Source of the DNA: Clostridiales bacterium DTU069
GTDB taxonomy: Bacteria; Bacillota; Clostridia; DSM-8532
Direction of reading: 5' to 3'
Assembly (NCBI GenBank): GCA_001512485.1
Contig: LFRV01000017.1
Coordinates: forward strand, 1-53,757
Length of the DNA stretch: 53,757 bases
Below are positions 26,783 through 35,361 of the stretch, piece by piece. The position numbers and the translations under genes were made by a program. The first letter of the stretch is position 1. Every line of letters starts with the position of its first letter. The notes under the pieces are model-generated. The model made no database searches. It worked only from the letters and a program-made list of their open reading frames with translations, and was not told where the DNA came from.

Positions 26783-26888
26783 AAAATCTTTTCACCGATA
26801 AAGGCAAACCCGCTGAAAAGCGGCGGCGCAAAGCCAAAGGGCCTAAAGCGCAAGCAATGGCAGCCTGGCTACCGAAGGGAGAGATTTT
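26783..26888 (+). ncRNA. Cyclic di-GMP-I riboswitch, second copy, overlapping the RBS
   Basis: A second GEMM-I aptamer: GGCAAACC (26803-26810), GGCGCAAAGCC (26824-26834), GGGCCTAAAGCGC (26839-26851) and CAATGGCAGCCTGGCTACCG (26855-26874). It also keeps the G20-equivalent guanine. P1 pairs AAAATCTTTTC (26783-26793) with GGGAGAGATTTT (from 26878-26888), 11 bp. The 3' P1 strand contains the Shine-Dalgarno sequence GGGAGAG (26877-26883) of the gene starting at 26892. Ligand binding should therefore hide the ribosome binding site: a translational OFF switch (inference from pairing). Confidence 0.9.
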
Positions 26889-26891
26889 TAT

Positions 26892-27686
26892 ATGAAAAAG
26901 TTAATCGCTTCCATAGCGGTGCTCCTGCTTCTTACTACGGTATATGCCATACCTGCCGATGCCGCGGACGTTTATGTCGACACTGACGGAGTGAATGACG
27001 GTATTGTAGGAATATCATATAACGGAGAAGCGGATACACGCTATAAAGTAATGATTTCAAAGGGTTCGGAAGAGTATTATTATGACTATTTCGGCCCCGG
27101 AATAGAGTATTTCCCTTTGCAAAACGGCAACGGGAACTATAAAATCAGTTTCCTGGAATTAATGTCCGGGACAAAGTATAAGGTAATATACACAAAAAAT
27201 ATCAATGCTGAAATTGAGTCGGATACAACGGTTTTTCTTCAATCGGTACAGAATGTCAACTGGAACAGCGAAATGGAAACCGTGGCTCTGGCTAATGAAC
27301 TGGTTAAGGGCTTAACAAGTGATAAAGATAAGGTTGAAGCGATATACCTGTATATTGTATCAAACATTAAATATGACTATGAAAAGATAAACACTGTTGA
27401 CAGCCGGTATATCCCTGATGTAGAGGGTACGCTTAAGTCTAAAAAAGGCATATGTTATGATTATTCGGCTTTGTTTGCTTCAATGCTGAGAAGCCAGGGG
27501 ATACCGGCAAAACTTATAAAGGGTTATACGGATAATGTTGAAGGGTACCATGCATGGAATGAGGTATTAATTGACGGACAATGGGTAATAATTGATACTA
27601 CATATGACGCAATGATGAGATCGTATAATTCTGATGAAGGTTATGAGAAAAATCATACCGAGTACCGGATAGCAAGAGTATATTAA
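26892..27686 (+). CDS. Secreted transglutaminase-like protein
   Basis: Exported protein of 264 residues. A Sec signal peptide ends near ADA-AD (residue 24). A beta-rich region (about 25-115) precedes a transglutaminase-like domain (about 125-240). The Cys-His-Asp triad is visible: Cys188 in KKGICYDYS, His220 in GYHAWNEV and Asp235 in IIDTTYD. Members act as cysteine peptidases or cross-linking enzymes at the cell surface; which one is unknown. Expression should respond to c-di-GMP through two tandem riboswitches, consistent with control of surface or biofilm functions. A strong terminator follows, so it is monocistronic. Confidence 0.88.
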   Translation: MKKLIASIAVLLLLTTVYAIPADAADVYVDTDGVNDGIVGISYNGEADTRYKVMISKGSEEYYYDYFGPGIEYFPLQNGNGNYKISFLELMSGTKYKVIYTKNINAEIESDTTVFLQSVQNVNWNSEMETVALANELVKGLTSDKDKVEAIYLYIVSNIKYDYEKINTVDSRYIPDVEGTLKSKKGICYDYSALFASMLRSQGIPAKLIKGYTDNVEGYHAWNEVLIDGQWVIIDTTYDAMMRSYNSDEGYEKNHTEYRIARVY

Positions 27687-27774
27687 GCAGAATCACGGCA
27701 AGTAACGGCAAAAAAATATATGTATGAAATCATGGCTTTGAAATGGATTATGCCGTTTAATCAGGTTAATTAGT

Positions 27775-27830
27775 GTGCCGTCTGTCCTGTTCCTAACTAC
27801 ACGTTATATCAGGGCAGACGGCACTTTTTT
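27775..27830 (+). terminator. Rho-independent terminator after the transglutaminase gene
   Basis: GTGCCGTCTGTCCT (27775-27788) pairs with AGGGCAGACGGCAC (27811-27824), 14 bp with one G-U pair, followed by six T residues. Confidence 0.9.
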
Positions 27831-27915
27831 GAAGCGGTGGAAGAAATTGCCCGACATTTTCATCCGCCGGTTTTATTTAGAAAGGAAAAAACTTTTTCAA
27901 AGCAGTCCCGGTTAC

Positions 27916-27944
27916 TTGCAGCTTCGCACCTGTAATATTATAAT
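27916..27944 (+). promoter_or_regulatory. Promoter of rluB
   Basis: TTGCAG (27916-27921), a 17-bp spacer and a perfect TATAAT (27939-27944). Apart from this and the terminator at 27775-27830 the 27687-28044 gap holds nothing recognisable. Confidence 0.65.
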
Positions 27945-28044
27945 GTGAATAATACAAAAAGTTGCAACCGAACAATTCTGCATGATGCGGTTAAGTCCGA
28001 AATGGCGAGGCAGAATAATACCATTGTCGTAATTAAGGCAGGGG

Positions 28045-28767
28045 ATAAACACGGAAACATTCAGGCTCCAGAAGTATTTGGCGTACTGCGGGGTTGCTTC
28101 CCGCAGAAAAGCTGAAGAATATATACGCAGCGGAATGGTAAAAGTAAACGGTGTAGTTGTTACGAAAATGGGGACAATCGTTACCGAGGCTGATAATGTC
28201 GAGTTAAACGGAAAGCCTGTACGTATTGAAAAAAACAAGATATATATCATGCTTCACAAACCCCGCGAGTATGTAACGACAGTGCGTGATCCGCAGGGAA
28301 GAAAAACCGTTATGGATTTGGTTCAGGGCATTAATGAAAGGGTTTATCCTGTCGGGCGCCTTGATTATGATACGTCCGGCCTGCTACTTTTGACAAATGA
28401 CGGTGAACTGGCTTATAAAATGACTCACCCGAGTTATGAAATATTAAAGGTTTATGTAGCGACTGTTGAAGGGCATCCGTCGCAGGAAACGATTAGAAGC
28501 CTTGAATCGGGAATAAGAATAGACGGTTATGTAACAGCGCCGGCAGGTGTTAAAGTAATTGAGAAATATAAAGACAGGACGAAACTTGAGATAACAATAC
28601 ATGAGGGCAGAAACAGGCAGGTCAGGAAAATGTGTGAGGCAGCGGGACACCCGGTAATTATGCTTAAAAGGATTAAGCTTGGCTGCCTGTCTTTGAATGG
28701 TTTGAAATCCGGTCAATGGCGATTTCTGACACAGCGTGAAATAAAAAAATTAAAAGGGATGATGTGA
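28045..28767 (+). CDS. rluB: rRNA pseudouridine synthase RluB/RsuA family, no standard start codon
   Basis: Enzyme that isomerises a uridine in ribosomal RNA to pseudouridine. The N-terminal S4 RNA-binding domain begins at RLQKYLAYCGVASRRKAEEY; the catalytic aspartate is in GRLDYDTSGLLLLTNDGEL; the C-terminal block is EGRNRQVRKMCEAAGHPV. The first in-frame NTG codon (TTG 28078) falls inside the S4 domain and would delete RLQKY. In-frame sequence is open back to a stop at 28030-28032 but contains no ATG, GTG or TTG; the best candidates are ATA 28045 or ACG 28051 behind AAGGCAGGGG. Either a near-cognate start or a sequence error must be assumed. It overlaps the next gene by 4 bp. Confidence 0.85.
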   Translation: MNTETFRLQKYLAYCGVASRRKAEEYIRSGMVKVNGVVVTKMGTIVTEADNVELNGKPVRIEKNKIYIMLHKPREYVTTVRDPQGRKTVMDLVQGINERVYPVGRLDYDTSGLLLLTNDGELAYKMTHPSYEILKVYVATVEGHPSQETIRSLESGIRIDGYVTAPAGVKVIEKYKDRTKLEITIHEGRNRQVRKMCEAAGHPVIMLKRIKLGCLSLNGLKSGQWRFLTQREIKKLKGMM

Positions 28768-29654
28768 ATAATATGCAACGGCAAGCAGTGATTAAGCATT
28801 TTACATATTACTTCAGGCAGATGATGAAGTTTTATGAGCTAAAAGTTCCGCGGGTTCCCCAGGTACTTTTTATATTGCTATTGGCGGTATTGTTCGGCAT
28901 ACGGGTTTTGGTACAGCCGCTAATCGTTGAGTTGAACATATATTACCAGCAGTTTTTAACGGCGTACTCCGATTTCAATTCGGCGCCCGAAAACGTTGAC
29001 GCGTTTATGAAGTTTATGCTTTCCGAAGAGTATAAGCAATTTGTTGAAACAACGCTTAAAGTGCTTGGAATTGTTGCAATTCAATACGCTTTAACAATTC
29101 TTTTGTCGTTTTTTTACCTGGGTGCTTATCTTGTCGATCTTGAAGCCCGGGAGGTTTCTTTTGCCGTTTATATGAAAAAATTCCTGGCCGCTCTTCCGAG
29201 GTTTATCGGTTTTCAGGTTTTGTTCCATATAGGAATAGGTATTCTGGGTTTGCTTTTTTCTGTATTCATAAGCCTGCTTATATTAATACTTCCTTTAATG
29301 TATATCGTTGTTATTTTTCTTCCTTTCGCATGGCTTGTTATCGAGGTCATATTCATATTCAAGGAAATTACGCTGTTGGACACGGGTGTCGGGATATTCA
29401 AAAATTTCGCCCTGTCGTGGAAACTGTCGGCAGGCAACAGGTTTATGATCGGAAGGAATATATTTTTTATCGTAATTCTTAATATGCTTGCAAACATGCT
29501 GGTTGTGGGTTCAAATATACTGCTGTCGCTTTTCATAATTTCGTTTATCGAGGTTATTGTATTGTTAATAAAACAAAGACTGATAGCATTGATGTATATA
29601 TCAAGAACAAGGATAGAAAAAGATAATAATGCAATAAAGCATGAGGAAGATTGA
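28764..29654 (+). CDS. Multi-pass membrane protein of unknown function
   Basis: Protein of 296 residues with about five or six hydrophobic segments (around 25-50, 105-130, 150-185, 190-215, 235-265). It resembles clostridial membrane proteins of the DUF975/YciC-like kind in general layout, but I do not recognise a signature. The C-terminal tail is charged. GTG 28764 overlaps the rluB stop codon; ATG 28773 is an alternative. The gene is probably co-transcribed with rluB and is followed by a separate promoter for glyA. Confidence 0.75.
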   Translation: MNNMQRQAVIKHFTYYFRQMMKFYELKVPRVPQVLFILLLAVLFGIRVLVQPLIVELNIYYQQFLTAYSDFNSAPENVDAFMKFMLSEEYKQFVETTLKVLGIVAIQYALTILLSFFYLGAYLVDLEAREVSFAVYMKKFLAALPRFIGFQVLFHIGIGILGLLFSVFISLLILILPLMYIVVIFLPFAWLVIEVIFIFKEITLLDTGVGIFKNFALSWKLSAGNRFMIGRNIFFIVILNMLANMLVVGSNILLSLFIISFIEVIVLLIKQRLIALMYISRTRIEKDNNAIKHEED

Positions 29655-29679
29655 CAGAATACGTCGCAAAACGTATAAT
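29651..29679 (+). promoter_or_regulatory. Consensus sigma-A promoter of glyA
   Basis: Perfect TTGACA (29651-29656), a 17-bp spacer, and perfect TATAAT (29674-29679). It overlaps the stop codon of the preceding gene. Confidence 0.85.
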
Positions 29680-29756
29680 TTTTAGGTAAACTTACGAAGG
29701 ATAATTTAAGTACAGTTCAAAGCTGTATACGCGATACCTTATTGGAGGAATACCAT

Positions 29757-30992
29757 ATGCGTTTTTACAATATCGAGAAATTTGATCCGCAGTTGGCCAA
29801 AGCAATATACGGTGAATTGGAAAGGCAGAGGAATAAAATTGAACTTATCGCTTCGGAGAATTTCGTAAGTGAAAATGTTCTGGAAGCAATGGCAACTCCC
29901 CTTACAAATAAATATGCCGAAGGTTATCCGGGAAAACGGTATTACGGCGGATGCGAATATGTGGACATAGTGGAAAACCTGGCAATTGAGCGTGCCAAAA
30001 AATTGTTCGGGGCGGAGCATGCGAATGTCCAGCCCCATTCAGGCGCACAGGCCAACATGGCTGTTTTTTTTGCGGTCATGAACCCGGGGGACACGTTTAT
30101 GGGCATGGATCTCGCACACGGCGGCCATTTAAGCCACGGCATGGCAATTAACATGTCGGGGAAATACTATACTGCCATTCCGTATGGAGTCAGAAAAGAA
30201 GATGGTTATATAGATTATGACGAACTGGCGGAGCTTGCGCGGAAACACAGGCCCAAACTGATAATAGCGGGCGCGAGCGCCTATTCGAGAGAAATAGATT
30301 TCAGGCGTTTCAGGGAGATCTGCGACGAAACAGGTGCGTATTTGATGGTTGACATGGCCCATATAGCCGGCCTTGTAGCTGCCGGATTGCATATGAACCC
30401 TGTGCCGTATGCGGATTTTGTTACGACTACGACGCATAAAACGCTTCGCGGCCCAAGGGGCGGAATGATCCTGTGCAAGGAAAAATACGCAAGGGATATA
30501 GATAAAGCCGTCTTTCCCGGTATCCAGGGAGGCCCGCTTATGCATGTGATTGCGGCAAAGGCCGTTGCTTTACAGGAGGCATTAACCGACGGTTTCATTA
30601 AATACCAGGAGCAAATTGTCGCGAATGCGAAAGCCCTTGCTGAAAACCTTATCGATTTTAGTTTTGACATTGTATCGGGCGGAACAGATAACCATATGAT
30701 GCTTGTTGACCTTACGAATAAAAATATAACCGGAAAAGATGCCCAGCACCTGCTGGACGAAGTGCTAATAACCGTGAATAAAAACGGAATTCCTTTTGAT
30801 ACGAGAAGCCCGTTTGTTACAAGTGGAATAAGAATCGGAACACCTGCTGTCACGGCAAGAGGAATGAAAGAAGACGAAATGCGGGAAATCGCGAAGCTTA
30901 TTGCGATGACGATTGACGATTTCGATTCAAACAAAGATTATGTGATTGAATCCGTTAAACGGCTGACAGCACGCTTTCCGCTGTACCAGTGA
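29757..30992 (+). CDS. glyA: Serine hydroxymethyltransferase
   Basis: PLP enzyme of 411 residues interconverting serine and glycine with tetrahydrofolate, feeding one-carbon metabolism. Conserved blocks: [49 protein letters not shown], and the PLP lysine Lys228 in [14 protein letters not shown]. Length is normal for bacterial GlyA. ATG 29757 lies behind GGAGG (29744-29748); an in-frame TTG at 29742 is part of that ribosome binding site. It has its own consensus promoter and stands apart from the DUF177-rpmF operon. Confidence 0.96.
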   Translation: MRFYNIEKFDPQLAKAIYGELERQRNKIELIASENFVSENVLEAMATPLTNKYAEGYPGKRYYGGCEYVDIVENLAIERAKKLFGAEHANVQPHSGAQANMAVFFAVMNPGDTFMGMDLAHGGHLSHGMAINMSGKYYTAIPYGVRKEDGYIDYDELAELARKHRPKLIIAGASAYSREIDFRRFREICDETGAYLMVDMAHIAGLVAAGLHMNPVPYADFVTTTTHKTLRGPRGGMILCKEKYARDIDKAVFPGIQGGPLMHVIAAKAVALQEALTDGFIKYQEQIVANAKALAENLIDFSFDIVSGGTDNHMMLVDLTNKNITGKDAQHLLDEVLITVNKNGIPFDTRSPFVTSGIRIGTPAVTARGMKEDEMREIAKLIAMTIDDFDSNKDYVIESVKRLTARFPLYQ

Positions 30993-31112
30993 AGTTGAAT
31001 CGTATGCCATTATATGAAAACATCGGCCCGACTCGGCTTTCTTCAATCCCGGTTGGGTTTGACGCTTTGAAACCGTTCAGGAAACCCGTAAACGGCGAAA
31101 CGAAAGCAGTCG

Positions 31113-31141
31113 TTGACAAAAACAGGGGCAGTGGTTATAAT
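31113..31141 (+). promoter_or_regulatory. Consensus sigma-A promoter of DUF177-rpmF
   Basis: Perfect TTGACA (31113-31118), a 17-bp spacer and perfect TATAAT (31136-31141), 50 bp before the DUF177 start. It lies inside a spurious open frame (30989-31201). Confidence 0.85.
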
Positions 31142-31191
31142 GTAGTTTGTTGGTTTTTTGGAGTTGGACGAGGCAAAGCCGGAGGTATGTT

Positions 31192-31722
31192 ATGCGAATA
31201 GATATTTCCAAGGTAATTAAAACTCCGGGTTCAAAAATGGAAATATATGAAGCCGGTATAATCGAAAATATGAAGAATATTTACGGATTAATATCGGTAA
31301 CCGGTCCGGTTGTTTTTAAGGGTTCGCTTAACAATATTAACGGAATGCTCCGTCTCAACGGCAAAGCCTGCTGTACCTATGAAACCCAATGCGACATCTG
31401 CGGGAACAAAATAACAAGGGACCTGCAGGCAGACATTCATGAGGTTTTGGTTAAAGAACAAACAGAGCATGATGACGACCAGTATGTATACAAGGATAAC
31501 TGGCTTGAGTTGGATAAAATCTTGTCGGACAATATAGTGCTGAGTTTACCGATGAGTCACCGGTGCAGTGATAAATGCGATATTATTTGCGCCGGATGCG
31601 GGAAACCAGTTACCGGTACGGGATGCGGTTGTGAAGACGAGCAGCCTATAGATCCGAGATTGGTTGTCTTAAAGGAATTAATTGAAGATGATACGGGAAA
31701 ACAGTCCGGAACGGAGGTGTAA
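31192..31722 (+). CDS. DUF177 (YceD-like) protein
   Basis: Cytoplasmic protein of 176 residues that almost always precedes rpmF in bacteria and has been linked to large-subunit rRNA accumulation in other organisms. The sequence shows two cysteine pairs, CDICGNK and CDIICAGCGKPV, plus CGCE, suggesting zinc binding, and LDKILSDNIVLSLPMSHRC typical of the family. ATG 31192 follows GGAGG (31181-31185); open sequence upstream of it overlaps the promoter and is not coding. It lies 3 bp before rpmF. Confidence 0.88.
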   Translation: MRIDISKVIKTPGSKMEIYEAGIIENMKNIYGLISVTGPVVFKGSLNNINGMLRLNGKACCTYETQCDICGNKITRDLQADIHEVLVKEQTEHDDDQYVYKDNWLELDKILSDNIVLSLPMSHRCSDKCDIICAGCGKPVTGTGCGCEDEQPIDPRLVVLKELIEDDTGKQSGTEV

Positions 31723-31725
31723 TAA

Positions 31726-31905
31726 ATGGCAGTACCTAAAAGGAAAGTTTCCAAGCAAAGAAGAGACAAGAGAAGAACACATTATAAGCTGACTGCTCCC
31801 GGTTTGGTTGAATGCAGTCATTGCCATTCTTTAAAATTGCCGCACAGGGTGTGCAAGGAATGCGGCTATTATAAGGGAAAAGAAGTTTTGAAAGTGGAAG
31901 CGTAA
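31726..31905 (+). CDS. rpmF: 50S ribosomal protein L32
   Basis: Ribosomal protein of 59 residues, beginning [20 protein letters not shown]. The zinc-ribbon cysteines Cys30, Cys33, Cys43 and Cys46 (ECSHC, VCKEC) are all kept, so this is the zinc-binding C+ form. ATG 31726 lies behind GGAGGTG. It is co-transcribed with the DUF177 gene and followed at once by a perfect terminator. Confidence 0.96.
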   Translation: MAVPKRKVSKQRRDKRRTHYKLTAPGLVECSHCHSLKLPHRVCKECGYYKGKEVLKVEA

Positions 31906-31920
31906 GAAAGAACAATTTTA

Positions 31921-31952
31921 AATAATAGCAGCAATAGCTGCTATTATTTTTT
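31921..31952 (+). terminator. Rho-independent terminator after rpmF
   Basis: Perfect 12-bp stem AATAATAGCAGC / GCTGCTATTATT with loop AATA, running into a T-run (to 31952). Confidence 0.92.
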
Positions 31953-31967
31953 GGAGCATGAATTTTG

Positions 31968-33278
31968 ATGAACCGGATTAAAATTTTGGAAGTAACAGGC
32001 GGAAGCATAGCCGATGAGGCAGGCATAGAACCGGGAGATATATTGCTGTCAATAAACGGGAAGGCTGTAAAGGATATATTTGATTACCGGCTTTTTTTGG
32101 CCTGCGAAAATGTTCTGGTAGAAGTAGAGAAAAAGGACGGGAGTATTTTAAGAATAGATATAGAAAAGGATGAAGACGAAGATATAGGCCTGCTGTTTGA
32201 AAACCCTCTGATGGATAAGGAAAGACACTGCAGGAATAAATGTATTTTCTGTTTCATTGATCAGCTTCCCAGGGGTATGCGTAAATCCCTGTATTATAAG
32301 GATGATGACGTAAGGCTGTCATTTCTTTTCGGAAATTATGTTACAATGACGAATATAGACCATGATGAGCTTAATCGTATTATCAAACACAGGCTGTCAC
32401 CCGTTAATGTCTCGGTTCATACTACGAACCCTGAACTAAGAGTTTATATGATGGGGAACAAAAATGCCGGCGATGTGCTGTCAAAGATGAAGCTCCTTGC
32501 CGAAGGCGGAATTTCGCTGAATGCGCAAATTGTGCTTTGCAGGGGAATAAACGACGGAACTGAGCTTGATAAAACGCTGGACGACTTATCGGGATTAATT
32601 CCAAGCCTTAAAAGCGTATCGGTAGTTCCTATCGGCTTGACGCGTTTTCGGGATAATCTTCCGCAAATACGGCCGTATGATAAAAAATCGGCTTTATCCG
32701 TAATAAGTCAGGTAGAAGAATGGCAGCGGAATTTTAAAAAAAGAACCGGCAGCCGTATCGTGTTTCTTGCGGACGAATGGTATCTTATGACCGGAACAAG
32801 GCTTCCGGAGTACGAGCATTATGAAGATTTTCCGCAGCTTGAAAACGGTGTTGGAATGGTGCCGCTGCTTATACAGGAGTTCAGCGATGCGCTGCAGAGC
32901 GGGAAAAAACCGTATAAGAAAGGGACTGTAAGCATCGCGACAGGAACAAGTTCATTCAGCACAATATCAATGCTCGCAAAACAGGCCGAGAATCATTATC
33001 CCGGCGTAAAAGTTCATGTATATCCTATAATCAATGAATTTTTTGGCAATACTGTTACTGTAACAGGCTTATTAACAGGAATGGATATTTACACGCAACT
33101 TAAAGAAAAACCGCTCGGGGACAGGCTGCTGCTTTGTTCCACAATGTTCAGGGCGGGAACATGCATATTCCTCGATGATATGTCATTGGATAAATTAAGC
33201 GGCCTGTTAAATATCCGGGCCGTTAAGGTCGAGAACAACGGGGAGGCATTGCTGGATGCCATTACCGTAATGCCTTAA
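31968..33278 (+). CDS. DUF512 radical SAM-like protein with PDZ domain
   Basis: Protein of 436 residues. An N-terminal PDZ-like domain (about 1-65, AGIEPGDILLSINGKAV) precedes a radical SAM-like region with cysteine cluster CRNKCIFCFIDQLPRGM (about residues 87-103). The DUF512 C-terminal domain includes SVVPIGLTRFR, FLADEWYLMTG and VTGLLTGMDI. The family is common in Clostridia; no substrate is known. ATG 31968 is chosen, TTG 31965 is an alternative; GGAG is at 31953-31956. The usual neighbour der (EngA GTPase) is absent. Confidence 0.88.
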   Translation: MNRIKILEVTGGSIADEAGIEPGDILLSINGKAVKDIFDYRLFLACENVLVEVEKKDGSILRIDIEKDEDEDIGLLFENPLMDKERHCRNKCIFCFIDQLPRGMRKSLYYKDDDVRLSFLFGNYVTMTNIDHDELNRIIKHRLSPVNVSVHTTNPELRVYMMGNKNAGDVLSKMKLLAEGGISLNAQIVLCRGINDGTELDKTLDDLSGLIPSLKSVSVVPIGLTRFRDNLPQIRPYDKKSALSVISQVEEWQRNFKKRTGSRIVFLADEWYLMTGTRLPEYEHYEDFPQLENGVGMVPLLIQEFSDALQSGKKPYKKGTVSIATGTSSFSTISMLAKQAENHYPGVKVHVYPIINEFFGNTVTVTGLLTGMDIYTQLKEKPLGDRLLLCSTMFRAGTCIFLDDMSLDKLSGLLNIRAVKVENNGEALLDAITVMP

Positions 33279-33307
33279 CCCTGGCCCGCCCCGTAAAAGG
33301 AAGTTGT

Positions 33308-33336
33308 TTGAATGTTTATTATAAATATGTTACAAT
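33308..33336 (+). promoter_or_regulatory. Promoter of the glycosyltransferase gene
   Basis: TTGAAT (33308-33313), a 17-bp spacer and TACAAT (33331-33336) preceded by TGT, giving an extended -10. Confidence 0.65.
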
Positions 33337-33445
33337 ATGGTTACCGCATTGCTGTTGCGCTTGTCACATAAATCGGCGTACTCGCGTTTCCGGCTGCTAC
33401 CGGTGTCCTCGTTAACGGAATTATATCTTTATTCGGAGTGATAAA

Positions 33446-34627
33446 ATGGAAAAGAAGTTGATAACGGGACAGTTTAACGACTCATTTACTCCTGTTATGG
33501 ATGGCGTAACAAATGTTGTAAAAAATTACGCTTACTGGCTTGATAAAAAATACGGTGAAAGCTATGTCGCCACACCGGCATACCCCGGATATATCGACAG
33601 GGAAGAATTCCCTGTGCTCCGTTATTATTCGATACCTCTAAAAATGAGAGAACCATACAGAATTGGGCTTGAACTTTTAGATATTAACTTCAGAACAACT
33701 ATAAAGAATATTTCTTTCGATATAGTTCATGCGCACTGCCCGTTTACGTCGGGCGCTATTGCCCTGCAGATAGCAAGAAAAAAGAATATACCGATTGTCG
33801 CGACGTTCCATTCGAAATTCTACGACGATTTTAAGCAGGTGCTTAAAATTGACGCGTTTGCAAAGCTCTGTACCAGAATGGTAATAGACTTTTTTAACCG
33901 CACCGATCAGGTATGGACGGTTAGTAAAGGCGCTGCGGATACGCTTCGTGAATATGGATATAAGGGGCATATTGAAGTAGTGCCAAACGGAACTGATTTT
34001 GATATCCCTGAAAATTTGGAAACACTGATTGAGAAAACGGAGAAAAAACTCGGGCTTAACAGTTCCGACCTTGTGTTTCTGTTCGTCGGGCAGCATATCT
34101 GGCAGAAAAATGTAAAGCTTCTGATTGATTCGCTCAATCATATAAAAGAACAAATTCAATACAAAATGTTTTTCGTCGGCGACGGGTACGCAAAGGAAGA
34201 GCTTGAAACATATGTTAAGCAATTGGGGCTTGATGACAGGGTGTTCTTTTTAGGGAAGATCCTTGACAGGGATTACCTCCGTTCATTATTTGCGAGGGCG
34301 GATTTGTTTCTTTTTCCTTCCGTATATGACAATGCTCCGATTGTTGTCCGGGAAGCCGCCGCTGTCGGAACGCCTTCGCTTGTGATAGCGAAAAGCAATG
34401 CCGCCGAAGGAATTGTTGATAATGTAAATGGTTTTTTATCTGATAATGATTCGGTTTCATATTCAAAGAGAATTGTTGAAATTGTTAATAAGAGGGATGA
34501 GCTTAAAAATATAGGCAAAAAAGCACAGGCAACTATTTACCGGAGCTGGGAAAGCATTGTTGATGAAGTGTATGAAAGGTATATGGGAATTATCAGCAGT
34601 TATAAACGGAAGCACAGAATTTCGTAA
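33446..34627 (+). CDS. Family 4 glycosyltransferase
   Basis: Retaining GT-B glycosyltransferase of 393 residues. The N-terminal acceptor domain has DGVTNVVKNYA and VHAHCPFTSGAIAL; the C-terminal donor domain has VVPNGTDF, LFVGQHIWQKN and the EX7E-type motif around DNAPIVVREAAAVGTPSLV. Members transfer sugars from nucleotide donors to lipids or other sugars, e.g. diacylglycerol glycosides or 1,2-diglucosyl lipids. The substrate here is not evident. ATG 33446 is preceded by GGAGTG. The gene has its own promoter. Confidence 0.88.
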   Translation: MEKKLITGQFNDSFTPVMDGVTNVVKNYAYWLDKKYGESYVATPAYPGYIDREEFPVLRYYSIPLKMREPYRIGLELLDINFRTTIKNISFDIVHAHCPFTSGAIALQIARKKNIPIVATFHSKFYDDFKQVLKIDAFAKLCTRMVIDFFNRTDQVWTVSKGAADTLREYGYKGHIEVVPNGTDFDIPENLETLIEKTEKKLGLNSSDLVFLFVGQHIWQKNVKLLIDSLNHIKEQIQYKMFFVGDGYAKEELETYVKQLGLDDRVFFLGKILDRDYLRSLFARADLFLFPSVYDNAPIVVREAAAVGTPSLVIAKSNAAEGIVDNVNGFLSDNDSVSYSKRIVEIVNKRDELKNIGKKAQATIYRSWESIVDEVYERYMGIISSYKRKHRIS

Positions 34628-34793
34628 TTTCCGTTCTTTATATTTTTCCTTTGCCGATTAATTAAATAGTTTTTTTGGAAAAATAATATGCAAGTTGCAT
34701 GCTTGGATATCATATGTATTTTCAGAACCTGTTTATAGATAAAGTGGACAAAATGCGGGAAATTTTAATTTTAAAAATACCTGGTGAAACTTA

Positions 34794-35351
34794 ATGGATT
34801 TGATTTCTATTGTACTTATAGCAATCGGTCTGGCTATGGACGCTTTTGCTGTTTCCGTTTCTTGCGGATTATGTGTTAATTACGGGCGTTACGTGATCGC
34901 TTTTAAATCGGCGTTTATGTTTGGCTTTTTTCAATGGGGGATGCTGTCCCTCGGCTGGGTGGCAGGGTTTGCTTTCCGGGCATATATCGAGCCTGTCGAT
35001 CATTGGATAGCGTTTATACTGCTTGCGTTAATCGGAGGCAAGATGTGGAAGGAGTCAATGGATGAGAACGGTACCCCGATCGATTTAACAGGTTTTAAAA
35101 TGCTGTTGGCACTTGCGCTTGCTACAAGTATTGACGCTTTCGCCGCGGGTATCGGAATTTCAGCTCTTGGATATCATATCTTTATACCGTCGATATATGT
35201 CGGAGTAATAACATTTATTCTGTCTTTGCTGGGCGTGCTGTTAGGCTGCAAAATGGCGCAATACGCGCGATACAGAAAATACCTTGACAGGCTGGGGGCT
35301 GTTATTCTGATAGGAATCGGAATAAAAATACTCGTCGAACACCTGTACTGA
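34794..35351 (+). CDS. mntP: Putative manganese efflux pump MntP
   Basis: Membrane protein of 185 residues with six spans. The two halves carry the family repeat: GLAMDAFAVSVSCG and ALATSIDAFAAGIGIS, whose aspartates are thought to bind Mn(II). It exports manganese. No yybP-ykoY riboswitch, often found before mntP genes, is visible in the 166-bp leader. It converges with apbE, with 10 bp between stop codons. Confidence 0.92.
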   Translation: MDLISIVLIAIGLAMDAFAVSVSCGLCVNYGRYVIAFKSAFMFGFFQWGMLSLGWVAGFAFRAYIEPVDHWIAFILLALIGGKMWKESMDENGTPIDLTGFKMLLALALATSIDAFAAGIGISALGYHIFIPSIYVGVITFILSLLGVLLGCKMAQYARYRKYLDRLGAVILIGIGIKILVEHLY

Positions 35352-35361
35352 AAACAGACAT

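Noticed and set aside
28002-28113. ATG-initiated frame overlapping the rluB start
   Set aside because: It is in another frame, ends early and has no ribosome binding site; relevant only if a one-base error joins it to rluB.
30989-31201. 70-codon open frame after glyA
   Set aside because: It overlaps the glyA stop, has no ribosome binding site and covers the consensus promoter of the DUF177-rpmF operon.
34628-34793. Possible yybP-ykoY manganese riboswitch before mntP
   Set aside because: The conserved internal-loop sequences of that class are not present.
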